DNA of 64,000 nucleotides from Nemophila menziesii (taxonomy: Eukaryota; Streptophyta; Magnoliopsida; Boraginales; Hydrophyllaceae): the NCBI GenBank assembly GCA_029959085.1, contig JARWIR010000001.1:15925730-15989729 (forward strand), in the 5' to 3' direction. Shown one piece after another: positions 9,425 to 19,769 of the stretch. The position numbers and the translations under genes were made by a program. The notes under the pieces are model-generated. The model was not told where the DNA came from and did not search any database. It saw only the letters and a program-made list of their open reading frames with translations. Every line of letters starts with the position of its first letter. The stretch's first letter is position 1.

Positions 9425-11150
9425 GTCTCATTTTACTCTTTCATATGCTTTGGAAATGTCCACTTTGATAGCAGTGTGATATAAATTTGAGGATATTTTG
9501 GACTTAAGGTGGTAACACACCTCATGAGCCAAAATGATGTTTTCATTAATGAGTTTACCAAGAATGAAAATCGATTGGGCCTCACTGACACAATGATTCA
9601 TCGAGGATTTGAAGCCGGAAGAAAGGATCATCGCTACCCCTATAGATGATTCTCTAGTATCTCTACATTAGCGATCTAAGTAATAATTGAGTGATTGATA
9701 GACTTCGGGACACTATTGTTCATCATCAGATCTTGAGCGACCCTCATAACTTCTAGTTTTATCATATCCTAGTTTTACTGAAGAAAAATCCCACAAACCA
9801 TCTAAACCCGGGGCTATCTAGGTTTTATTTTCCAAACGGCTCTTTTTACTTTATCCATCAAGATTTTGGTTTCAGAAGATTTGAATTGATCTTATCATTA
9901 ATCATGGGTTAAACATAGAGGGTTACTTGGTGAATTTCTATAACACTGACTGGTTGAATGATATCTTTATAGGTGATCAACAATGTCTTTTTGAATCAGT
10001 TTAGGGTTTTCCAACCATTCAACATTAGCTAGTTTTAGCCTGGGAATATTATTTCCAATTTTTCTGGATTTGGTGATCAGCTGAAAGTATTATGTGTTGC
10101 GATCACCTAAGGTAAGCTAGTTATTTCTAGATCTCTGAGCCTAATAAGTCTCTTCATTGAGCCAAAACTCCTCAAGTTTCTTGGTGTAGAATGCATATTT
10201 ATCCCAAGTATCTTCGGAGTATGGTAATTTTTATAGATTTTTTGGGTTCTCGATAATTTTATTGATATGGATTATATTATTCAAAATTCTTTTACGTGCC
10301 CAGAGAGTAAGACACCATGTAAGCACGTCAATTTTATGAGTGCCCTAGCTACTCCCCTACCTTTATCCTCTACAACCCAACCAATGTTGGGATATGAGGG
10401 ATAAATACTTAGGTTTGAAAGACAGTTCTTATCGCAGAAGAAATGATTTTCGTTTTTATTAAGACCGTTAGACGTTTGATTTATCAAAGTTGAATGATCG
10501 GAACCCACAACTATAACTGAGGCCTACCACAAGTTAGGGAAACAAGTGATCCATTCTCCATTAAATAAGACTCTGTCAAGGATTTGTTTAATCAGATTCT
10601 TTCTCCTACAACAATTAGACCACGAGAATTAACTCTCTTTTAAAGGACGTGCAAAATTTTAGGGAATCGATAAAATTATTAAAGATGGCCATATTATGGT
10701 CGTTCATACTTGCCCCACCTAATTTATTGTAGGTGAATCGGTATAGAACCCTGATCACACTCCAAGGGAAGGGTGTCGGGGGTTTACACGTCATAAGGTC
10801 CACTTAACACTTTGCTTTTTCACCATCATTTGGAGACCCATATACAATATCGTAAGGACCACCCCAATTCATGTATATCCCAGCATTAGTGGATAACATG
10901 TTTCAAAGAGGAAATAACATTTAATTTAATAGAATCGCATACCAAAAGTGATAACCCCCCACCCCCCCCCCCCCCACCCCCACCGCCCCCACAAGGTTCC
11001 TCAGACACTATAAGATTTATCTTAATAGTTCTAGCAAAAGAATATAAGAAGGAAGAGTTATGTTGTGCATGGCGTGAGATGGAATCCACAAGGATTGATC
11101 TTGTCAAGGGATTGTCGAGTCCTTAACAGTTCCGGCTATTTATAATTATG
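9425..11150 (-). pseudogene. LINE B, decayed ORF2 fragment (endonuclease to early RT)
   Basis: Translating the minus strand in shifting frames gives successive pieces of a plant LINE ORF2. The start region reads NC-stop-GLDNPLT near 11110-11140 (usual WNCRGLGNP). A Gly run interrupts the SGGLSLL block. VGSDHSTLI lies near 10480-10508 (catalytic SDH). The linker reads LEEFWLNEETY and then LTLGDRNT near 10100-10190. The RT entry APGLDGL is near 9790-9810, and QSIFILGKLINENIILAHE to KVDISKAYE lies at 9430-9580. Many stops and frameshifts interrupt it. It ends abruptly before the RT active site, so its 3' half is gone. That is the opposite of the 5' truncation usual for LINEs and implies a later deletion. 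It is non-functional. Confidence 0.8.
10955..10991. repeat. C-rich tract (G-rich on minus strand)
   Basis: A tract made of C runs separated by single A or G residues. It lies inside LINE B and is responsible for the artificial Gly run in its endonuclease translation, so it has expanded since the element decayed. Confidence 0.8.
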
Positions 11151-12131
11151 AACACTAATAATGTTATTCTGGGATAACCTCACAAACCACTTTCGCTGCA
11201 TTTAGCATCTCATAACCCGTATCCCACATATCATGTCCGAAAACACTAAATATACACTCAGGAAGGTTAAATATGCCCAGAAGTAAAATCTGCAATTTTA
11301 TAAAACTCAATTTTCAATACAAAGATTTAAAGGACAACTGGAATAAAAGTCTAACACAAGAAATAAGGGTTATACAAAATAAAATACACATGTCATCGGG
11401 AAGATTGCTCCTTACATACCCAAAAAGAACATAACATGGATCAATATTCGTAAATTTCCTAGATAGCAAAAAATGTCTACAAGAAATATTCTTTGTCATG
11501 TACAAATTATCCTTCTTGAAACAAATTTTTCTACTTCTAAAGAAAAGGTATGTCCCATGTTTATCATCAAAATATCCCTATTCAAGATCTAAAAAAAATT
11601 GCTCACAGGGCCCATCAAGGGTTAACTTTTGCGAAGGCTTGTACTACAACATCCACCCTTGTTCCAGAGGTAAGGAAATCCAATTGGTTTTCACAAATAC
11701 TTTTTAACACAGAGTCGATGAAGACACAAGCTTTAATAAGACCAGGAGCAAACCTGATATAGGGATTCAACAAAATAGCAGTATTAAATGTAGAAAAAAG
11801 ACTTAACTGATGTAGATAAATTTTTTGCACCTTTAATTAATTGTGGGCTACAATTCACAATGTTTAGAAGAACTTGTGTTCAAATAGGTCCATAAAGAGT
11901 ATTTGTTTCCTCCACAGTGTGGGCCTCATGAGGGAAGAGTTTTGGGACTTACAATGGAAGGGTGTTAACAATCAGACTAGCAATAGTTCTCAACTGAATA
12001 AAGTGTTAGCATTTGGGGGCTTGTGTTGTAAAAAATAAACAAATTGGAGGATTTACTATCACAAGTAAGAAAAGTTCTACAATTGATAAATGAGAAGTTA
12101 GCAAGATTTCAAGGTTTGGAGAGTATGTGGG
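11151..12131. other. Unassigned sequence between LINE B and LTR A
   Basis: Short open stretches exist on both strands (up to about 70 codons), but none shows a motif I recognise. It may be LINE B leader or an unrelated old repeat. The right boundary is the start of the LTR at 12132. Confidence 0.35.
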
Positions 12132-13656
12132 TGATGTCTCCTCATTTGTGATAGATTTATATTAGGATGAGACATCATTTTTAGTAATTTAGGAAGTCTT
12201 TGAGTCGATTTTCTTGAGAAATGCTACACTTTCCTATTTTGAGTCTTGATTTAGTAAAATAATATTTTAGAGCATATTGGGTTTAATTATTTATTTAGTG
12301 TGAAGCTTTAAAGATAATTATGGAGCTTAATTAGAGTCCAAGTCAAAGACAACAACTTATGGAAAGAGATTAGCATGGTAATTGGAGATAAGGAAATAAA
12401 AGCTAAAAAGATGGAAAAGGAAAAGCTGCCTTAATTTGGGATTCTGCAGCACACGTCTAAAGATATGCGTTTTTACCTAAGAAATAGGCCGATTTTGGTA
12501 ATTTACTTCTTTAGGGGCAAGATAATTCTGTTGCGATTCTTTTGGTATCTTATGGAGCTCAAACCGACCAATAACGAAGAAGATATGCTCAAAACAGTCC
12601 AGCAGTGTTTATCTTTATTTCCATACGAATTAGAGTTGGGCTTGGAGTCCACCACTTACTTATCTTTCAAGAAAACGAATTAGGGCTTCCAAGACACCTA
12701 TAAATACACCCTCATACCATTGTAAACATGTCCTTGCTCAGTTGCAAAGTATAGGCTTAGTCTTTACTTATATTTTCTTAGTTTTAAACAATAGCTTAGT
12801 CATTTACATTAATATTCATCCTTAAAATCAAGCTATTCATTCAAGAAGCAAGCTGACCTGTAGAGGAAGACAAGAAGAAGAAGATTGGAGACTGACAAAC
12901 TCCTCTTCTACATCTCACCTTCTCTATATTTAGGGTAATTAGCTATAGATTTATGCTCAACCATCTTTCTAAGCTTTTATTCTGTAAGTTTTACTTTTAA
13001 TTGTTGGGTTAGTATTTAAATGTCTGAATTCATAAATACTATTTGTGATTTTAATTGATTGAGCTTGGAGTATATTGTTATTATGTGTTTTGACTTATTG
13101 TTACATCCATAGATTTGGCCAATCTTAGGATTATTCTTAGTTATTGACAACACCACATAATCGTCTAGTTTTGATCCCTTGCTTAACTAGATAGCCATAA
13201 AGGTTTGATTTAATCACCAATCATTACTTAGGAATCCCTAGTAGTGGAGAGGTTGCTCCTAAGCCTAGAAGGCTAGGTAGAATTTAGAATCCTGGTTAAT
13301 ATATAATGCTTAATCTGTGACAGGTTAGAATAACAACTTAGTAAAATAGACTCATATTAGTGACCCTGATCTATTAGACTTACATTCATATTTATTTATC
13401 TGTATTCGTATTTGTTTATTTCATATCAGATAGTTATTTTATATTGTTTTATCTCTTTATATTTTATTCTAAAACATCTAAATTCATCTACGCTTGTTAA
13501 ATATAAATAGATCTAACGGATACAATCCCTGCGAACGAACTTGACTTATCATTAAAACTTGCAAACGATCTGCGATACTTGCAGTGAGTTCCGTGGTTCT
13601 CAAGGGTGTGTGACTCTTTATTTATCTATTATTTTATCACACCTTTGCCCCCACCA
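12132..13656 (+). repeat. Athila-type LTR, copy A (5' LTR position)
   Basis: A 1525-bp LTR that starts TGATGTCTCCTCATTTGTG and ends CCCCCACCA. Six bases further on is a tRNA primer-binding site, so it occupies a 5' LTR position. Two other copies of the same family are in the window: an inverted, 3'-truncated one at 13824-15242 and a solo LTR at 48054-49626. The three share long identical blocks, for example around 12535-12680. A 72-codon open frame inside (12465-12683) is conserved only because the DNA is. The end sequences TGATGTCTCC and ACCA are shared with the younger family at 54-63 kb. Confidence 0.85.
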
Positions 13657-13662
13657 AGTTTT

Positions 13663-13680
13663 TGGCGCCGCTGCCGGGGA
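13663..13680 (+). other. Primer-binding site of LTR element A (tRNA-Asp type)
   Basis: The sequence TGGCGCCGCTGCCGGGGA follows the LTR by six bases. It matches the complement of the tRNA-Asp 3' end, as known for Athila elements, at 17 of 18 positions (C for T in GCTG). The identical sequence follows the young element's 5' LTR at 55775-55792. Confidence 0.85.
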
Positions 13681-13823
13681 AATCTATTTTGTGTTTATTT
13701 AGTGTAGAAGTTTTTATTTGTTTTCAATTTTACGCGTTTTCTTTTTAGTCTCTTCTCAGGTTTATTAGGTATGGAGAATTATTACGCACAAAATATGCAT
13801 GGGGCCCGAAGTCAAGTATCACA
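13681..13823 (+). mobile_element. Leader remnant of LTR element A
   Basis: About 140 bases of the internal region survive after the primer site, with an ATG at 13770 that opens MENYYAQNMHGARSQ, a plausible Gag N-terminus. It is cut off at about 13824, where the inverted LTR begins. Gag, pol and the 3' LTR of this element are missing here. Confidence 0.6.
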
Positions 13824-15242
13824 GATCGTTTGCAAGTTTTAATGATAAGTCAAGTTCGTTCGCAGGGATTTAATCCGTTAGATTTACTTATGTTTAACAA
13901 GCGTAGATGAATTTAGATGTTTAGAATAAAATATAAAAAGATAAACTAATACGAATAACTATCTAATGCAAATAAATAAATAATACAAATAATATAAATA
14001 TGAAAGTAAGTCAAATAGATTAGGACTACTAAGTCTATTACTAAATTGTTATTCTAACCTGTCACATTAAGCATTATATATTAACCAGGATTCTAAATTC
14101 TACCTAGCCTTTTCTAGGCTTAGGAGCAACCTCTCCACTACTAGGGATTCCTAAGTAATGATTGGTGATTAAATCAAACCTTAATGGCTATCTAGTTAAA
14201 CTAGACGATTATGTGGTGTTGTCAATAACTAAGATTAATCATAAGATTGATCAGATCTAGGGAAATAAGTCAAAACACATAATAACAATATACGCCAAGC
14301 TTAATCAATTAAAATAACAAATAGTATTTAAAGACAAAATAATAATCCAACAATTAAAAGTAAACTTACAGAATAAAAGCTTAGAAATATGGTTGATAAT
14401 AGATCTATAGCTAATTACTCTAAATATAAAAAAGGTGAGATGTAGAAGAGGAGTTTGTCAGTCTCCAATCTTCTTCTTCTTGTCTTCCTCTACAGGTTAG
14501 CTTGCTTCTTGAATGAATAACTTGATTCTAAGGATGAATATCTAACTAAAGGACTAAGCTATTGTTTAAAACTAAGAAAATATAAGTAAAGACTAAGCCT
14601 ATACTTTGCAACTGAACAAGGACTAGCAAGGACTAGCAAGGACATGTTTACAATGGTATGAGGGTGTATTTATAGGTGTCTTGGAAGACCTAATTCGTTT
14701 TCTTGAAGGAGAAGTAAGTGGTGGACTCCAAGCCCAACTCTAATTCGTATGGAAATAAAGATAAACACTGCTGGACCGTTTTGAGCATATCTTCTTCGTT
14801 ATTGGTCGGTTTAAGCTCCATAAGATACCAAAAGAATCGCAACAGAATTATCTTGCCTCTGAATAAGGAAATTACCAAAATCGGCCTATTTCTTAGGTAG
14901 AATAGCACTTCTTTAGGCGTGTGCTGCAGAATCCCAGATTAAGGCAGCTTTTCCTTTTCCATCTTTTTAGCTTTTATTTCCTTATCTCCAATTACCATGC
15001 TAATCTCTTTCCATAAGTTGTAATCTTTGACTTGGACTCTAATTAAGCTCCATAATTATCTTTAAAGCTTCACACTAAATAAATAATTAAACCCAATATG
15101 CTCTAAAAATATTATTTTACTAAATCAAGACTCAAAATAGGAAAGTGTAGCATTTCTCAAGAAAATCGACTATAATGACTTCTAAATCACTAAAAATGAT
15201 GTCTCATCCTAATATAAATCTATCACAAATGAGGAGACATCA
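13824..15242 (-). repeat. Athila-type LTR, copy B, inverted and 3'-truncated
   Basis: The reverse complement of most of LTR A. Its 5' end (TGATGTCTCC on the minus strand) is at 15242, and its last 80-90 bases are missing at the junction near 13824 (shared joint CAGATCGTTTGCAAG). With LTR A it forms an inverted repeat with arms of about 1.4 kb around a spacer of about 250 bases. The arms differ by scattered substitutions and small indels, a few percent by eye. The five bases outside 12132 (GTGGG) and 15242 (TGTTG) do not match, so this is not one clean insertion. Confidence 0.85.
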
Positions 15243-15540
15243 TGTTGGATACATTTTAACTTGTTTAATGGTCTTTTTATTTGTTTATTTGCTTAGTTTG
15301 TAAGGTTTCTTTCCATAATTTTGTATCATTAGGTACACTTTTGTAATATTTTATAGTGCTAATGAATGGAAAAGTGATTAGCAAAAATAATTATGCATAT
15401 GCTAATATATTCCTATCATATGAAAAAAAGACCTTTCATATTTTGGAGCGGCCAATGTTTAATGGTAGTTGTCGATTTATATTACTATTTTTTCATAATT
15501 TAAATATAAGACAATGTTATATACAAGATATTATTACCCA
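15243..15540. other. AT-rich spacer
   Basis: AT-rich sequence with no motif that I recognise, lying between the inverted LTR and the next repeat. Confidence 0.3.
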
Positions 15541-15549
15541 AGAGGTCTT

Positions 15550-16980
15550 GAAGACACCACCTCGTGACCTAAGAAGACCGGCTCTATAGCCTCTTCTTAC
15601 TAAAGGCCACAAACAAAATTTAACACTATAAGCCAAAAATCCAATTACTTTTTTACCCCTTTTTTGTTTTTTATTTCTCTATATATACTTCTTTAATCAG
15701 ATATATTTGTAAAGCATAATATTTATTTTTTCTCTCTCATCTCTCTCCTCCCATCTCTCTCACGTTAGAGTTTCCAAAACACCTCCAAAGCTTGACAACT
15801 CCGGCGAGCACTCAAAATCCACTGCTCAGAATACCTTCGTCATTCAAAGCTCAGATTTGTCGCAAAGAAGACCACCGGAGTTCTTGAATCTTCGGTGAGG
15901 TTCTAGATCAGAAAAATACAGTATCGGCGTGAGCTCCGCCGTCTTCTCCAGCCACGATGGCAGATTTGTATATACTTTCCTTCCTTCTCCAGCCACGACG
16001 GCAGATCGGAAAAATACAACATCAGCGTGAGCTGCGCCGTCTTCTCCGGCCATGGCGTGAGCAAGTTTCGTGGTTTGTTAATGACTGCTGAGAAGAAGGC
16101 AAATCTGTTCGAAGCTGCTGGTTTTTTCTTTAGTTGCGTGAGGATGAAGCAACTGCTAGTATATTTTATTTTTCCTACTGTTCGAAGTGGAAGTTAATAA
16201 GTTTCCTTTTATTTTTTCTTTCGAATAGATGATTAAAGTGTAGGTGTGGTTTATTTGTGAATTTTAACATTGGTTCGCTCAATACATTGTTAGTCAAAGC
16301 AAGCAGAATGAAACTTCATTTTCACCTTAGATTACAATTGTACAGATTTGTTTATTAATTTTAGCATTTCTTTTTTCTTGTAATAATTAGAAATTATCAT
16401 TAGCTATAAATAAAATAATTTAGTTTATCATACAAATTTGTTTAATTTTTTTTGGATATGAAAATACTCAGTAAACTTATTAAGCATACACAACACAGTT
16501 ACTGAGTATACGAGCATGCTCAGTAAAATTACTGAGCATACGAGCATACTCAATATAATTTTCTTCTTACCTTCTTTGTTCTCAGTGCTCCATGCTCTGA
16601 ACTTTTTGCATGCTCAATACTCCATACTCAGTATCTTTTTTCGACACTCAGAACTTTTTTTTACGCTCAGAACTTTTTTCGACACTCAGTACTCCACGCT
16701 CAGAACTTTTTCCGGCGGTGGGCGACGGTGGTCGGCGGTGATCGGTGGTTTTAGTCGGAGATGGAAATTATTTGATAATTAAGAAGGAGGAGAGAGAAAA
16801 AATGATAAAGGAGGAGAGAGATTAATTATAATGGAGGAGAGAGAGTAATGGTAGTGGAGTAGAGAGAATAATTATTTTTTAGTCTTATATGCACTAGAAG
16901 GGTAGTTATGACATTGGACATCTGATTGGTCTCTAAGAAGGAGAGAGGAATTGACTAGCTCCTATGTGTCACTATAATAA
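15550..16980 (+). mobile_element. Non-autonomous element, family X copy 1 (Mutator-like?)
   Basis: This stretch and 43120-44450 (reverse orientation) share both ends but little of the middle. The left end holds CTCTTCTTACTAAAGGCC, then AATTTAACACTATA and a run leading to TTACCCC. The right end holds CTTAGAGACC inverted with respect to the left, and then GACTAG and TATGTGTCA. Short, degenerate inverted termini and a GC-rich centre (15780-16080 and 16690-16760) inside AT-rich flanks recall Mutator-like elements that have picked up host DNA. The centre holds a local duplication (CGCCGTCTTCTCC block near 15937 and 16036). No transposase ORF. I did not find a 9-bp duplication, so the class is uncertain. 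Confidence 0.4.
16485..16715 (+). repeat. Array of short ACTGAGCATACGAGCA / ACTCAGAACTTTTT repeats
   Basis: Within family X copy 1, a phrase of the type CTCAGTA or CTCAGAAC recurs about every 20-30 bases. It includes a near-exact duplicate (TTACTGAGYATACGAGCATGCTC) and four copies of CACTCAG or GCTCAGAACTTTTT. The mirror family X copy 2 has a comparable array of TTGATGAGT phrases (43318-43490). It looks like slippage-prone minisatellite DNA. Confidence 0.55.
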
Positions 16981-17023
16981 TCTTTAAGACCCTATATGGA
17001 TGATTGACCCTATATACAATCCC

Positions 17024-17322
17024 TTTTTATATCATTTTTTATATTATCTCTTATGGTTTAATTTAAAGTTAGATTAATAAATTATAAAAATTATAAATCT
17101 ATTTTTGAGTAACGATATATATCATCCAAATACCACTCAATGACGTGGTGTGAATTGGTTGGCTATAAATCGTCTATCTATTTATTTTCTTGATCTAATT
17201 AACGATTTATAACCAACCAATTTACGCCACGTCACTAGGTAGTATATGTCATTATTCTTTATTTTTAATCAACACCATCATATACATTATACAAGATGGT
17301 ATAAAAAGTGATATGAAAAAAA
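17024..17322. mobile_element. Fold-back MITE
   Basis: About 300 bp whose two halves pair. TTTTTATATCATTTTTTATA at the left pairs with TATAAAAAGTGATATGAAAAA at the right. An inner pair joins AATGACGTGGTGTGAATTGG with CCAATTTACGCCACGTCA. No coding capacity. The outermost bases and the target duplication could not be fixed. Confidence 0.6.
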
Positions 17323-17868
17323 GACACATTCTTTTATTTAAGACAAATTTTTTAAAATTATAAATACTAAAGGCTGAATGAACATACGCATAAGCCCAAT
17401 AATGCTTATTTCCCTTATATAAGGGGTATCAAAATTTACCTTTAAAAAGACTCTTGAATTGATGTCTAATATATCCATAATGGTCCACTCTGTCTTCTTT
17501 ATCTGAATCTTGCTTTTCCTAACGTTTAATAATCAGTTCATTTATTATATAAAATTTTCAACTAAAGAAAAGTTAAACATGGCTGAATCATTAGTAATTG
17601 CGTTACTCAAACTTTCAATTTTTGTTCGAACCGCTTTTCTTCACTCGGGCCAGGATATGGTGCCGATTTCTGGGACAAGAAAAGACCCTTTTCAACATTC
17701 TTGAGTATACTTCACAGCATTTGAACAAAAAAAAAAAAAAAAAAAAGTATACTTCACATGTTCGAATCCACCTTGACCCTATATCCCAGTTATATACTAT
17801 AGTTTTATATATGCAATCTACTTGGACAAGTGTTCTTTAATTTGTATTTGTCCATAAGAGTTATGTAA

Positions 17869-18282
17869 CACGGCCGGTCCTAGAGGAGGCTAAGGCGACC
17901 ATGAACTTGATTTTTTTTTTTTAATTTTTATAATTTCAAAGCCTCATAAATTTATTTATATATAAGTATATTTTTTTATTTAACAAAACTCAATTTTAAC
18001 TCAATTCAAATCAATTAAATGGTAAATTATTTTAAAAAATGCTTTACTATTTTTTTAAAATTTGTCACAGTATAGATATATTTATTTATTTTAATTTATT
18101 ATGGTATTATTTTATAATCTTATATCTACTAAAATATATTTATTCAATTATTTTATATTTTTTAATAATTAAATTTGTGATAAAAAATTAATAATATTTA
18201 AAAAAATTTAATGTAATGTTTTTTTTAGAAGCCTATATTTTAAAATTTGCCTTAAATCTTTAAAATGTCAGGATCGACTTTA
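17869..18282. mobile_element. hAT-type non-autonomous element with 8-bp TSD
   Basis: A 414-bp AT-rich element flanked by a perfect 8-bp direct repeat TTATGTAA (17861-17868 and 18283-18290). It starts CACGGCCGGTCCTAGAGG and ends TGTCAGGATCGACTTTA, whose complement matches the start imperfectly. An 8-bp duplication and a CAGGGCCGGTCC-like terminus are the marks of hAT transposons. The element at 40875-41165 has the same kind of ends. No ORF. Confidence 0.75.
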
Positions 18283-19560
18283 TTATGTAAGATGGCATAT
18301 TCTGCTCAAACCATGCGATTTGGTTTGATTAGATTATGAGTCATATGTCAATTGTCACTTATCAATTTTTTTCAATGAGTTATACAACATTTCTTTTTCT
18401 AATGACATTTGCCATGATGAACCTGTATCCATGTTATTTCTCTATTTGCTTACTGAAGTACTTGACGAAGTGCTTCTTAATCTGATTGAGTGCGAGTCTC
18501 ATAATGGTAACATTTATAGTCTGAAGATGGCTAGGGAAAGTCCGAGCCTTTCCTAGTGAACCACCTTCTTTTTGAAAATGATTCACGTTTTTTATAAAAT
18601 GAATTATGATAATTATTTATTTATATTTACACAGGGTGTGTAAGGATTTCAAGAAAATTATTCATTAATACATTAAACGAGATTATTCATTTAGCCCTTT
18701 AGACTAAGTCGGAATCGGAGAAAATTATTCATTTTTCGAGGTTATTTATTTATCAACTTCAACTTTATATATATATAGCGAACCGCTCTCGTAGAAATAT
18801 ATCACGTCTCCATTTTTAAGTACAATTTGTCCATTGACCTATATATTATTGACTTGCATATCAAAGTGACAAGGGAGAAGGAGGGGGGGGGGGGGGGGGG
18901 GGGGGGGGCGGGAGGAGAAGGGAAGGGGAAAGAAGAATTTACTCCATATTTTGGTTCACTAACTTAATGGTTTATTCCAAATTCAATTTAATATAAAAAA
19001 TTGCTATAAATTGCATGCTATATTATTATTTTTATACCGGCTACTCACTATTTCGTAGATGATATTTTTTATCTGATCAACCATTATCTTGCATACACGA
19101 CAATCATCTTTCTAATCGTAGCTATTTTTGAAATGGAAAAAAAATTCTTTAAAAAGTGCAAAATTGGTGAAACTTTATGCTAATTTACCCATCAAATTTG
19201 TAAATGTTAAAATCTGAAAATACAGCAAGATTTGATTATGGAATATTTTTTTAATCGACTACATATATTAAAAGGTAAAGGCACAAAATAAAGAATCATT
19301 CTATTGAGGGTTCGTGTCAATTGGGAAGGTGATAGTCACGGGAAAATTCCAAACTATGGAACCAATCCTCAAACTTTATTCGAACCCAATTTAGACTTTT
19401 CATATGATGTTTGTTATTAATTAAATGACTTGGTCATTAATCAAAAGAAATGATGTTCATAAATCATAATCGGTCTTTGCCTACATATAATAAAAATGCT
19501 TGTTAATCAACTTGTACAGTGTCTAATCAGCACACCTGATTTTCTCTCTCTTCTTTCCCT
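18283..19560. other. Upstream region of the aspartic protease gene
   Basis: AT-rich, no ORF. It includes a run of 26 G at 18883-18908. I see no transposon ends. Confidence 0.4.
18883..18908. repeat. Homopolymer run of 26 G
   Basis: An uninterrupted G26 tract followed by CGGGAGGAGAAGGGAAGGGG. It could fold as a G-quadruplex. The exact length may be unreliable, because such runs are hard to sequence. Confidence 0.9.
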
Positions 19561-19569
19561 CTCTCTTCA

Positions 19570-19578
19570 TATATAAAA
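19570..19578 (+). promoter_or_regulatory. TATA box of the aspartic protease gene
   Basis: TATATAAAA preceded by a CT-rich stretch (CTCTCTTC-type repeats). It lies about 190 bases before the ATG, giving an expected 5' UTR of about 160 bases, which is AT-rich and has no long upstream ORF. Confidence 0.6.
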
Positions 19579-19769
19579 GCACAGCAGACAACAGACATAA
19601 GAAAGAAAAAAAACATTAAAACACAAACACAATTTTGTCCTTTAAACTCTTATTTTGCAATAACAAAGCTTAGTAAGCTTTTTTGTGTAGATATATATCA
19701 GTTCATCATATACAAACATATACACACATACATATATACTTATACACTAGTAGTGTATAATTACTTTAT

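Noticed and set aside
12465..12683. A 72-codon open frame that reappears nearly identically at 14690-14908 (minus).
   Set aside because: Both lie at the same place in copies of one LTR; the DNA is duplicated, and no protein motif or gene context supports coding.
12127..15247. The inverted LTR pair as one complete transposon with terminal inverted repeats.
   Set aside because: Arms are LTRs of a retroelement (primer site present), one is truncated inside, and the outer five bases do not match.
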